DNA of 58,049 nucleotides from a candidate division WS1 bacterium. GTDB lineage: Bacteria > Armatimonadota > Zipacnadia > Zipacnadales > UBA5352. The position numbers and the translations under genes were made by a program. The stretch is from NCBI GenBank assembly GCA_003566775.1, contig PXBW01000253.1, forward strand, positions 1-58,049, in the 5' to 3' direction. Positions 7,320 through 15,421 of this stretch are shown one piece after another. The first letter of the stretch is position 1, and each line of letters opens with the position of its first letter. Below the pieces are notes generated by a model. That model was not told the DNA's origin and did not search any database. It saw nothing but the letters and a program-made list of their open reading frames with translations.

Positions 7320-9116
7320 TTGACCGCTAATGAACCGCTGATCCGGCATGACCTGATGATGCCGCTGCGAGATGGTGTGCGGCTCGCCAACGACATCTAC
7401 TTCCCTCCCGGATGGAGCGAAGACGACGCTCCACTCCCCGTGATCCTCGCGCGCACTCCGTACGACAAGCGCGCGATGGTCGAGATGGCCACCGGCTCGG
7501 CGCGGCACGGTTACATCTTCGTGGCTCAGGATGTGCGCGGACGATATCAGTCCGAGGGCGAGTTCTATCCATTCGCTCATGAGGGTCCGGACGGTTACGA
7601 CGCAGTCGAGTGGCTGGCCGCGCAGACCTGGTGCAACGGCAAGGTCGGCACGATCGGGCAGTCATACGTCGCCGCGGTGCAAAACGCCCTCGCCTCGCTC
7701 AATCCGCCCCACCTGTCCGCGATGGTCGTTACTTACGGACCGTCAAGCTACTATCACCACGCGATGCGTCACAACGGTGCACTGGAACTGCGCTTCTTCG
7801 TCTATGCCTTCATGATGGCGAGCACCAGCCGCGAGGCGCAGGCCGACCCGGTGCTGAAGGCCGCCCTCGATGAGGCCCATGCCAACATCTGGGATTACGT
7901 GCGAAGCTGTCCCATTCAACCGGGCGAGACACCGCTTGCGCTCGTGCCGTCCTACGAACGATGGCTGCTCGACATCCTGCGCCACGCGCGCTATGACGAG
8001 CACTGGCGGCAGCCGGGCTTTGGTCCTCTTTCTCACTACGACCAACATGCTGACGTGCCCACTCTCTACATCGGCGGGTGGTACGACAGCTACACGCGCG
8101 CGACGATTGAGAACTTCGTCGAACTGAGCGCGCGTCAAACTGAGGCGGTACATCTGCTCATGGGGCCGTGGACGCATGCAGGCGCGGGGGTCGGCAGATC
8201 CGGAGATGCGACGTTCGAGCCGCACGCCAGCCTCGACGACTACCTCGGGTTGCGGCTCGCATTCTTCGACCGTTTCATCAAGGGCGAGAGCGCAGACTTC
8301 GGACAGAAGAGGACTGTGCGCTACTTTCTGATGGGGGGAGGCCCGGGCCCTGCTGACGGGCCCTCGGCTGAGGGTGCTGCCGAGATCCGTCACGGGGGAG
8401 AGTGGCGCGAGACCGACCGATGGCCGCCTGAGGACTGCGAGCCAACTGACTTCTACCTGCACCTGGACGGAGGTCTTTCAACCGAGCCGCCGACTGAGAA
8501 GAGCGGGGCGACCTCATGGACCTTCGATCCCGCTGATCCGGTACCGACGATCGGGGGGAACCTCTCCGCGCTGGGCGTGGAACCTGGCGGATACGACCAG
8601 CGCAACGACTCGCGCTTTCCGTTTACCGAGGGAACACTGCCCCTGTCCACTCGACGCGACGTCCTGTGCTTTCAGACTGAACCGCTGGAGAATGAAGTGA
8701 CCATCGCGGGACCTATCGAGGCGGTCCTCTATGTCTCCACCGATGCGCCCGACACTGACTTCACCGCCAAGCTGCTCGACATATACCCGCCCTGTGAGGC
8801 CTACCCTGCCGGGTGTGCGCTCAATCTGACGGACAGCATCATGCGCCTGCGTTTCCGCAACGGCTATCAGCGCGAAGACCTCGCCCGGCCGGGCGAGGTC
8901 TATGAACTGCGCTTCGAGCTTTACCCGTCGGCGAATCGGTTCGTGGCCGGGCATCGTATTCGCGTAGATATCTCCTCGAGCAACTTTCCGCGCTTCGAGT
9001 TGAACCCGAATACCGGTGGGGCGCCTGGACGCGACCGCCGCCTGTGCATTGCGCAGAACACGCTTCATCATGACGCGACTCGGCCTTCGCGCATAGTGCT
9101 GCCGGTGTTACAGTAG
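7320..9116 (+). CDS. CocE/NonD-family hydrolase (X-Pro dipeptidyl-peptidase S15 fold)
   Basis: Alpha/beta hydrolase of the S15/CocE family, 598 residues. Members include cocaine esterase, glutaryl-acylase-like and X-prolyl dipeptidyl peptidases; the natural substrate is usually unknown. The nucleophile elbow is GTIGQSYVAAVQ with the catalytic serine near residue 119. The acid is probably in GGWYDSYTRATIENF and the histidine in MGPWTHAG. The C-terminal third is the jelly-roll domain with TDFTAKLLDIYPP. No signal peptide is visible, so it is probably cytoplasmic. The start is a TTG at 7320 with GAGGTGATC upstream. It appears to be a single-gene unit converging on pheT. Confidence 0.88.
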   Translation: MTANEPLIRHDLMMPLRDGVRLANDIYFPPGWSEDDAPLPVILARTPYDKRAMVEMATGSARHGYIFVAQDVRGRYQSEGEFYPFAHEGPDGYDAVEWLAAQTWCNGKVGTIGQSYVAAVQNALASLNPPHLSAMVVTYGPSSYYHHAMRHNGALELRFFVYAFMMASTSREAQADPVLKAALDEAHANIWDYVRSCPIQPGETPLALVPSYERWLLDILRHARYDEHWRQPGFGPLSHYDQHADVPTLYIGGWYDSYTRATIENFVELSARQTEAVHLLMGPWTHAGAGVGRSGDATFEPHASLDDYLGLRLAFFDRFIKGESADFGQKRTVRYFLMGGGPGPADGPSAEGAAEIRHGGEWRETDRWPPEDCEPTDFYLHLDGGLSTEPPTEKSGATSWTFDPADPVPTIGGNLSALGVEPGGYDQRNDSRFPFTEGTLPLSTRRDVLCFQTEPLENEVTIAGPIEAVLYVSTDAPDTDFTAKLLDIYPPCEAYPAGCALNLTDSIMRLRFRNGYQREDLARPGEVYELRFELYPSANRFVAGHRIRVDISSSNFPRFELNPNTGGAPGRDRRLCIAQNTLHHDATRPSRIVLPVLQ

Positions 9117-9143
9117 TTCACCCGGGCGACCGCCCACGCCTCT

Positions 9144-11327
9144 CTACCAGGTACGCACCTCGGCGTCGAGCTTGCGTCGGAGTCGATGCGTGATACGCTC
9201 CATCGCCTCTTCAACTTCCTCATCGGTAGGCGTGCGCTCGGGATGGCGGAAGCTCAGGCTGAGAGCCACCGACTTACGCCCCTGACCGAGGCGCTCGACG
9301 TCCACGTACACATCAAAGATCCTCGCACGCTCGAGGAACTCGCCTCCGGCCTCGCGGGTAACGTTCAGCAGCCGCTGCCCGGTATGCTTCTCATCATCAT
9401 CGACCACCAGCGCCAGGTCGCGGCGTGCGGCGGGAAGCCGCGGCTGCGGCTCATATCTCGCCAGTAACCGGGCATGTGACAGGAGTATCTCGAGATCAAG
9501 CTCGACCACGCAGGCCGGGGCGGGCAGGTCATAAGCCTCCTGCACAGCTGGAGAGATCTCACCAATGTCCCCGACTGTCTCGCGCCCAACACTGATCTGG
9601 GCGGCCCGACCCGGATGCAGTGAATCATGAGTGCTTCGCGCGAACTGCACCTCATCGTCGATGTACAGGCGCTCGCACAACTGCTCCATGATTCCTTTTA
9701 GCCAGTAGAAGTCCATCTCCTGGTACTCGTCAGGGAGATTCCAGGTGGAGGTTCGTGCGCTGCCCATGCAGACCGCGCCCAGTTTCTGCCGCTCTTCAGG
9801 CAGGCCCACCTCAAGGGGGACGAAGATGCGTCCGATCTCGAACAGGGCCACCTCCTCCACACGCTGTCTCACATTGTACCTCGCTGCAGAGAGCAGCCCC
9901 GGCAGCAGCGTGGTGCGCATGAGTTCCTGGTTCTCCGCAGCGGGCGAGCGCAGCCTTAGAGCATCGCGCTGGTCCACATCCTCAGCCAAATCGAGGAAGT
10001 CCAGATCGCAGGCGCCCATCATCGAGTAGGTCACATTTTCGCAGAGTCCTGCTCCACGCATTATCTCGCTCACGCGCCGCTCCAGCTTCTGTCGCCTGGT
10101 GCGAACCCCCGCTCCGGTAGTGTTTCGCGGCAGTGTCGCGGGGATAGTGTCGTAACCGTACACTATTGCGATCTCCTCGATGAGATCGACCTCACGCTCG
10201 ATGTCCGGCCTCCGGGTTGGAACACTGACGCGGAGTCGCTCCAGAGCCTGCCTGTGATCCGGGTATGGGTGCAGCAGTTCTTCCTCTGGCGGCTCCGCCG
10301 GCGTCTTCTCCGGCTCGCTTTCAAGGCCCAGCAGAGCAAGCATCTCGACCTGCTCGCCAGTGGTGAGTTCCAGCCCCAACAGGTGGTTGGTTCGCGCCGG
10401 ACGAAGCACTATAGGATCGCGAACGAAGTCCTCGGATCGCACGTCCATGGCCGGGCCGACCACACTGCCCGCATCGATCTGTTCGATGATACGCGCGACC
10501 CGTCCGAGGGCCCGCAGAGTCAGGTTGGGATCGACGAAGCGCTCGAAGCGATAGGAAGCCTCGCTGGCCATGCCCAGACGCTGCGCGGTGCGGCGAACCA
10601 TCGTCGGATCGAAGTGCGCGGACTCGATCAGCACATCCGTGGTGCGCTCGCGTATCTCGGTATCGGTGCCGCCCATCACTCCCGCCAGCGCGATAGCGCC
10701 CTTCTCGTCTGCGATCACAAGGTCGTTCTCAGTCAACTCGCGAGCAACGCCGTCGATCGTCATGAGCTTTTCGCCCGACTCGGCGCGCCGGACGATGATG
10801 TGTCCGTTGACCAGCAGCTTGTGATCGAAGGCGTGCAGCGGCTGCCCCAGTTCCCAGAGCACGTAGTTTGTGACATCGACCATGTTATCGATGGGACGCG
10901 CTCCCGCAGCTTCCAGCCGATGCGCCATCCACTGGGGTGACTCGCGCACCTCCACACCCACAAGTCGCAACGCGCTATAGCGGGGGCAGCCCTCCAGATC
11001 CTCGATCGTAATCTGAGAATCTCCCTGGGTCAGTTCATGCTCGGCCCGCTCAGGCTCACCGCCCCGGGGCATCGTGCAATCCGGAAGTGTGAAGTCACAG
11101 TCGAGCAAGGCGGCGGCATGACGTGCGACCCCGGTCATCGACAGAAGGTCGCCGCGGTTGGAGGTAACCGAGGTGATAAGCACCTGATCGGTTGCCTCAC
11201 CGTCTGCGGAGGCCCAGTTATCGATCTCCTCTACCTCCAGGCCGCCCATCGTCAACACCTCGGCCATATCCTCGGCCGAGATATCTGTGTCGATATAGTC
11301 CAGCAACCAACTGTAAGGAACCCGCAT
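9144..11327 (-). CDS. pheT: Phenylalanyl-tRNA synthetase beta subunit lacking the EMAP-type tRNA-binding domain
   Basis: Beta chain of the alpha2-beta2 enzyme that charges tRNA-Phe; it also edits mischarged tyrosine. The protein has 727 residues, against about 800 in most bacteria. The N-terminus MRVPYSWLLDYI runs to GLEVEEID and then, after a short linker, directly into ITSVTSNRGDLLSMTGVAR. The OB-fold (B2) domain normally between these blocks, about 100 residues, is missing. The B3/B4 editing region, the core (PRRDIERE-type PTRRPDIEREVDLIEE) and the C-terminal ferredoxin-fold anticodon-binding domain (RFPAARRDLAL-type LPAARRDLALVVDD) are all present. It lies 92 bases downstream of pheS and should be controlled by the same T-box leader. 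The deletion looks genuine because the frame is continuous. Confidence 0.95.
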   Translation of the reverse strand: MRVPYSWLLDYIDTDISAEDMAEVLTMGGLEVEEIDNWASADGEATDQVLITSVTSNRGDLLSMTGVARHAAALLDCDFTLPDCTMPRGGEPERAEHELTQGDSQITIEDLEGCPRYSALRLVGVEVRESPQWMAHRLEAAGARPIDNMVDVTNYVLWELGQPLHAFDHKLLVNGHIIVRRAESGEKLMTIDGVARELTENDLVIADEKGAIALAGVMGGTDTEIRERTTDVLIESAHFDPTMVRRTAQRLGMASEASYRFERFVDPNLTLRALGRVARIIEQIDAGSVVGPAMDVRSEDFVRDPIVLRPARTNHLLGLELTTGEQVEMLALLGLESEPEKTPAEPPEEELLHPYPDHRQALERLRVSVPTRRPDIEREVDLIEEIAIVYGYDTIPATLPRNTTGAGVRTRRQKLERRVSEIMRGAGLCENVTYSMMGACDLDFLDLAEDVDQRDALRLRSPAAENQELMRTTLLPGLLSAARYNVRQRVEEVALFEIGRIFVPLEVGLPEERQKLGAVCMGSARTSTWNLPDEYQEMDFYWLKGIMEQLCERLYIDDEVQFARSTHDSLHPGRAAQISVGRETVGDIGEISPAVQEAYDLPAPACVVELDLEILLSHARLLARYEPQPRLPAARRDLALVVDDDEKHTGQRLLNVTREAGGEFLERARIFDVYVDVERLGQGRKSVALSLSFRHPERTPTDEEVEEAMERITHRLRRKLDAEVRTW

Positions 11328-11419
11328 TTCATTCTCCTCCAGGATGCAACAACGGACTGCGACTGATCACGAGCGACCGGATGGTAATCATCCAGGGCGC
11401 GACCTGCTCCTGCCGGGCC

Positions 11420-12454
11420 TCAGAACTGCCTGAGCATCCGCATGTCACCGCTGTAGAGCAGCCGCATGTCCGGGATACCGTGACGGTTCATTGTGAAGCG
11501 CTCAATGCCCACGCCGAAGGCGAAGCCGGTATAACGCTCGGTGTCATAGCCCACGTTGGCGAGGACGTTCGGATCGACCATCCCCGCGCCTCCAAGCTCG
11601 ATCCATCCGCTGTTCTTGCAAACACGGCAGTTCTCGCCCTCCCCCCGGCAGGCAAAGCAGCTGACGGCAAACTCCGCGCTCGGCTCGGTGAAAGGGAAGA
11701 AGTCCGGGCGGAAGCGAACTCGCGTGTCTTCGCCGAACATTCCCCGCCCGAAGGCGATCAGCGTACCCTTCAGATCCGCCATAGTGATACCCTCATCAAC
11801 GCACAAACCCTCAAGCTGATGGAAGGTGTGACTGTGAGTGGCATCCACAGTGTCCCGACGGAAGCACCGCCCCGGCACCACCACCCGCACCGGTGGCTTC
11901 TGCTGCTCCATGACTCTGATCTGCACTGTCGAAGTCTGACTGCGCAGCAGAGTATTCTCCCCCAGGTAGAAGGTCATCTGCTCGTCCATGGCGGGGTGAT
12001 CGGGCGGGTAGTTAAGGGCCTCGAAGCCGTAGTAGTAGTTCTCCACCTCCGGCCCCTCCGCGATATTGTAACCCAGTCCGAGGAATATCTCGAGCATGTC
12101 ATCAAGCGTCGCCATCAGGGGGTGCCGTCCGGCAATGTAACCCGAGCGGCCTGGAAGCGTGACGTCGATCCGGTTCTCCTCGGCCCGCTCGTAAACCTGC
12201 TGTTCTTCAAGCTCCCGGCGACGCTCCTCAACTATTTTCTCAAGCTCCTGCCGGGTCCTGTTGATGAGTTTTCCCACGCGCGGGCGCAGTTCCTCGGCCA
12301 CATCCCGGATACCCTGCTGAAGCTCGCGCAGGATGCCGCTGCGTCCGAGATACTCGATGCGCGTCTCCTCCAGTTCCTCGAGATCAGAGGCGCCCCTTAG
12401 CGCCGAACGTGCTGCATCCGCCATCTTCTTCAGCCGATTCTCCATCTCGCTCAT
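11420..12454 (-). CDS. pheS: Phenylalanyl-tRNA synthetase alpha subunit
   Basis: Catalytic class II aminoacyl-tRNA synthetase subunit. The N-terminal coiled coil (residues 1-90) precedes the catalytic core with class II motif 2 (RVVVPGRCFRRDTVDATHSHTFHQ, cut here into its recognisable parts CFRRD and HSHTFHQ) and motif 3 GFAFGVGIERF. A CFACRGEGENCRVC segment is the cysteine-containing insertion found in many bacterial PheS. The ATG at 12454 starts MSEMENRLKK; a second ATG at 12445 has better spacing from the AGGGAG. The gene is preceded by a T-box leader with a terminator at 12550-12583. It is followed by pheT. Confidence 0.95.
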   Translation of the reverse strand: MSEMENRLKKMADAARSALRGASDLEELEETRIEYLGRSGILRELQQGIRDVAEELRPRVGKLINRTRQELEKIVEERRRELEEQQVYERAEENRIDVTLPGRSGYIAGRHPLMATLDDMLEIFLGLGYNIAEGPEVENYYYGFEALNYPPDHPAMDEQMTFYLGENTLLRSQTSTVQIRVMEQQKPPVRVVVPGRCFRRDTVDATHSHTFHQLEGLCVDEGITMADLKGTLIAFGRGMFGEDTRVRFRPDFFPFTEPSAEFAVSCFACRGEGENCRVCKNSGWIELGGAGMVDPNVLANVGYDTERYTGFAFGVGIERFTMNRHGIPDMRLLYSGDMRMLRQF

Positions 12455-12549
12455 TCTCCCTGACCCGCGCACGTCGGGTATTCTTTGCACTATTGTCTTC
12501 TCCCGGGTTACCGGTGTCCCTCCCGGTGTACCGGCCGGAAACGCAACAA

Positions 12550-12790
12550 CCCCGTCTCTCGTCCCAGGGACGAAAGCACGGGGCTTCCGGTGTACCACCC
12601 ATCAGGTGGGGGTGCATGATGCACCTGCTCCGGTAACGGTGGAGCGCCGACGAGGCCTACTGGCGCGCGGTTCGCGCTGCGTTCAGCCTGCGACTCGGGA
12701 GGGAACTTCGGCGCAGTGACCGGTCGGGGCGCTCTCAGCCCTTGGCTGCCCCTCTCTGTGGACCATCTTCCCGCGCCTACTTCTCTCCGT
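12550..12790 (-). ncRNA. T-box riboswitch (tRNA-Phe) with terminator, controlling pheST
   Basis: The transcribed strand contains the hallmark T-box core GGGTGGTACACCGG (12600-12587). It is followed by the terminator at 12583-12550, in which CGTCC and GGACG form the top of a strong stem, then TTGTTGCGTTT. Upstream, Stem I can be drawn: CGGAG (12789-12785) pairs with CTCC/CG after the specifier, the AGTA motif is at 12781-12778, and GGCGC (12777-12773) pairs with GCGCC (12714-12710). The distal GGGGC/GCCCC arm follows. The specifier loop GAAG-TTC places TTC, a phenylalanine codon, at 12705-12703, which matches the downstream pheS. Uncharged tRNA-Phe would stabilise the antiterminator and raise pheST transcription. 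Confidence 0.92.
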
Positions 12791-12830
12791 CACTGTCTTT
12801 GGAAAGGTCCTGTATTGTGGTTCTCTCGCG

Positions 12831-13625
12831 TCAGGCGGTCTTCTGACGCAGTATCTCCCAGATCAGTATGCCCGCCGCCACCGCCACATTGAGACTCTCC
12901 GTCTGCCCGGGCATCGGTATATACGCGCGCAGATCGGCACGGGCTGCAACATCAGGCCTCAGACCGTTCGCCTCATTGCCGACCATCAGCAAGGTTTGAG
13001 AGCGATAGCGTATCTCCGTATGACGTCTTGCTCCCTCGAGGCATCCCGCCACAGTGGAGATTCCGCGCTCACGTGCCCATTTCAGCATCTCATCAGGGTC
13101 CACGTTAGTCACAGCGCGCAGGTGGAAGATCGAACCTGCAGTCGCTCGGATCACCTTTGGGTCATAAAGATCAACGCAAGTTCCTGCGGTGATCAGTCCA
13201 TCTGCGTCTGCCGCATCGGCCGTACGGAGCAGCGCCCCCATGTTACCGGGATCACGCAGATCAACCGCCGCCACCACAAGTTCCGCCGCATCGTCGAGCG
13301 CACGCAGTCCCTCGTCCGGGATCGGAATAGCCGCGGCCACGCCCTCTGGTGACTTAACCTGGCTGAAGGAGCCAAATGCCTCCGCCCCCATGCGCAGCAC
13401 CCTGGTCCCCACACTCGCAAGCTCCGTGGCCAGTTGCTCGGCCCGCTCGTTCCCGATCATCTCGGGACAGATAGCCACTGTGTCGGGTGTCAGTCGTCCG
13501 CCCACCGCCTCCTCAAGGGCGCGGACCCCTTCAACGAGGAACTGGCGTTGCTTCCGCCGGCCCTTCTTCGTGGCCAGCGACCTGAGTCGCTTTACGTGCT
13601 GATTCTGCGGACTCTCGATTAGCAA
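12831..13625 (-). CDS. SpoU/TrmH-family RNA 2'-O-methyltransferase
   Basis: SPOUT-class methyltransferase of 264 residues that methylates a ribose in rRNA or tRNA using S-adenosylmethionine. The N-terminal substrate-binding domain (residues 1-95, starting with SPQNQHVKRLRSL) precedes the knotted catalytic domain. The three family motifs are present: motif 1 RDPGNMGALLRTA, motif 2 LLMVGNEANGL and motif 3 PMPGQTESLNVAVAAGI. It follows rplT by about 20 bases, an arrangement seen in many genomes (infC-rpmI-rplT-spoU-pheS). Its exact target nucleotide cannot be told from sequence. The T-box leader of pheS begins about 40 bases after its stop. Confidence 0.92.
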   Translation of the reverse strand: MLIESPQNQHVKRLRSLATKKGRRKQRQFLVEGVRALEEAVGGRLTPDTVAICPEMIGNERAEQLATELASVGTRVLRMGAEAFGSFSQVKSPEGVAAAIPIPDEGLRALDDAAELVVAAVDLRDPGNMGALLRTADAADADGLITAGTCVDLYDPKVIRATAGSIFHLRAVTNVDPDEMLKWARERGISTVAGCLEGARRHTEIRYRSQTLLMVGNEANGLRPDVAARADLRAYIPMPGQTESLNVAVAAGILIWEILRQKTA

Positions 13626-13645
13626 GGGTGGTAAGCTTCAGATCT

Positions 13646-14005
13646 CTACGCGGACATCTCCTGCTTGGCTATCTCGACCACCGCTTCAAACGCCTGCGGA
13701 TCTTCCATCGCCATCTTCGCAAGCATCTTGCGGTTGATCTTCACGCCCGCCTTATTGAGGCCACCGATCAGTCGGCTGTAGTTCGTCCCGTTTGCCCGTG
13801 CCGCGGCGTTGATGCGCGCGATCCAGAGGCGTCGGAAGTCTCGCTTCTTTCGTCGTCGATCGCGCCACGCGAACGCTCCGGCCCGTATAACGGTATCCTT
13901 AGCTGACTTGTACAGTCGGTGCCGCCCGCCCCATGAACCCTTGGCGGCCTTCAGCCACTTCTTGTGCCGGCGGCGCCGGACGAAACCTGTCTTTACTCGT
14001 GCCAT
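13646..14005 (-). CDS. rplT: Ribosomal protein bL20
   Basis: Large-subunit assembly protein of 119 residues, starting [19 protein letters not shown], the universal N-terminal pattern, and ending in the globular domain [18 protein letters not shown]. Earlier in-frame starts would add residues not seen in the family. In many bacteria L20 represses its own operon by binding the leader mRNA; no mimic structure was worked out here. Confidence 0.97.
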   Translation of the reverse strand: MARVKTGFVRRRRHKKWLKAAKGSWGGRHRLYKSAKDTVIRAGAFAWRDRRRKKRDFRRLWIARINAAARANGTNYSRLIGGLNKAGVKINRKMLAKMAMEDPQAFEAVVEIAKQEMSA

Positions 14006-14071
14006 CTGTGCCAACTCTTCCCTTCGCCGCCTGCGAGACAATTCGTGGCGGACACTTGTGACGTAATTACC

Positions 14072-14269
14072 TCAGTCATTGGGCAGGAGCTTCTCGATCT
14101 TCTTCTTCTCTCCGTCGGTCAGTTCTTTCTTCTGCCGCAGACGCCTCATGCGCCGGGCGTCCTTCACGGTGCAAGCGTGATTCTGCCCCGGCCCGGAGTG
14201 CATCAACTTTCCCGAACCGGTTCGCTTGAACCGCTTCGCGGCTGACTTCTTCGTCTTCATCTTGCCCAC
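14072..14269 (-). CDS. rpmI: Ribosomal protein bL35
   Basis: A 65-residue basic ribosomal protein, MGKMKTKKSAAKRFK at the N-terminus. The start is a GTG at 14269, which reproduces the family pattern M-P-K-M-K-T; the ATG at 14260 would be three residues shorter. GAGGA lies about ten bases upstream. The gene sits between infC and rplT as in most bacteria. Confidence 0.96.
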   Translation of the reverse strand: MGKMKTKKSAAKRFKRTGSGKLMHSGPGQNHACTVKDARRMRRLRQKKELTDGEKKKIEKLLPND

Positions 14270-14389
14270 TGCCGATCAATCCTCTCGTATTCATGGGTCC
14301 TCGCGACCCTATACATGTCTCCGGAGAAAGTCTTGCCGACCGAGGCGCACCCCGGTCGACAGGTAACGACTGCCTGCAGGCCGCCCTGC

Positions 14390-14905
14390 TCAGTTGTCGG
14401 ATTTGGGGCGCAGGACCATAGTCATGCGCCTTCCCTCCATTCGAGGCGCCTGCTCGACATCGCCTACCTCCGAGCAGCCCTCGATGAACTTCTGCAACTG
14501 TTCCCGGCCACGATCCTTGTGCCGCAACTCAGGTCCTCGAAAGATGACATTGAACTTCACCATGTCCCCCTTCTCGAGGAACTTACAGGCGTTTCGCATC
14601 TTGAAGTTCACGTCATGATCGTCCGTGTTGGGACGAATGCGGATCGACTTGAGTTGGGTCTGCCGCGACTTCTTCTTCGCTTCCTTGGCCTTCTTCTGCT
14701 GCTCGTAGCGGAACTTCCCGTGATCCATTATCCGGCACACAGGTGGTTCCGCGTTGGGGGCGACTTCAATGAGGTCGAGGCCCTTCTCCTTCGCCGTACT
14801 TATCGCCTTGTCGCGCGGCATGATACCGATCTGGTCGCCCTCCGGCGAGATCACTCGAACCTCCGGAGCACGGATCCGTTCGTTTGTCCGATAGGACCGG
14901 TCTAT
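14390..14905 (-). CDS. infC: Translation initiation factor IF-3 with non-canonical start
   Basis: IF-3 binds the 30S subunit and checks start-codon and tRNA pairing. Both domains are present: the N-terminal NERIRAPEVRVISPEGDQ and the C-terminal domain ending KFIEGCSEVGD and MTMVLRPK. The first ordinary start codon (GTG at 14854) would cut off the invariant NERIR-type segment. Reading further upstream, the frame continues through TNERIRAPEV to an ATA at 14905-14903, nine bases after an AGGGAG; a stop lies just beyond. CTG at 14911 is the only other candidate and is too close to the ribosome-binding site. Use of a poor start codon (ATT in E. coli) lets IF-3 repress its own translation, so this fits the family. 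The protein is 171 residues. Confidence 0.93.
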   Translation of the reverse strand: MDRSYRTNERIRAPEVRVISPEGDQIGIMPRDKAISTAKEKGLDLIEVAPNAEPPVCRIMDHGKFRYEQQKKAKEAKKKSRQTQLKSIRIRPNTDDHDVNFKMRNACKFLEKGDMVKFNVIFRGPELRHKDRGREQLQKFIEGCSEVGDVEQAPRMEGRRMTMVLRPKSDN

Positions 14906-14983
14906 GTGCAGTCACTCCCTGTACGAATTGCTACGCGTTTAGATGCTTTTCATCGCAGTACTGTCCAGAATCTCTGTACAAAA

Positions 14984-15012
14984 ACCTTAGCAAAATGCTC
15001 GCGAGGAGTCAA
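14984..15012 (-). promoter_or_regulatory. Promoter of the infC-rpmI-rplT operon
   Basis: On the minus strand TTGACT (15012-15007) and TAAGGT (14989-14984) are 17 bases apart. The -10 is preceded by TGC, giving an extended -10 TGCTAAGGT. Transcription would begin near 14977 and give a leader of about 70 bases before infC. Confidence 0.55.
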
Positions 15013-15421
15013 GCGTCAACGGCGCGATTGTCGGAGAAAAGCGATAATACCCTGATTGGGCAAGGAAAGAAGTGTCTTTCCGCTGCGGATCATGGCTCGC
15101 GGCGCGCCGAACAGTGAAGCACGAATCTCGCAATCAGTCAGAACGAGCGAGAGCGGCTGCAGTGATTCAAGGCGTCGATGGTAGCCCCAATCGCAACCAC
15201 GAATCTTCATGCCTCCATGGTCCCCTGGCTGACTTTCACCAACCCTGCATGAAGCTGGGCGAGGGAGACCTACCCCGCCTCAACACGCAAATGCGCACCG
15301 CCTCCATTCGATTCCGCGGGAGATGTCGTTTTCTGATCATCAATTGTCAGCCCCGTCTGCCAAAAGCAGACTGAGCGTGTCCCGGGTCGAGTGGGAGGCG
15401 GAAAGACGACTCGTTGGCCCG
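15013..15421. other. Intergenic stretch without recognised gene
   Basis: Between the infC promoter and the end of the epimerase gene. Short open frames exist on both strands but none has a recognisable protein or a good ribosome-binding site. GTCTGC and GCAGAC around CAAAA near 15355-15371 form a small hairpin that could mark the 3' end of the epimerase transcript. Nothing else was seen. Confidence 0.4.

Noticed and set aside
11192-12400. 402-codon open frame on the plus strand opposite pheT and pheS.
   Set aside because: Antisense to two strongly conserved genes; no recognisable domain.
15072-15374. 100-codon plus-strand open frame in the infC-epimerase gap.
   Set aside because: No ribosome-binding site, no resemblance to known proteins and composition unlike the neighbouring genes.
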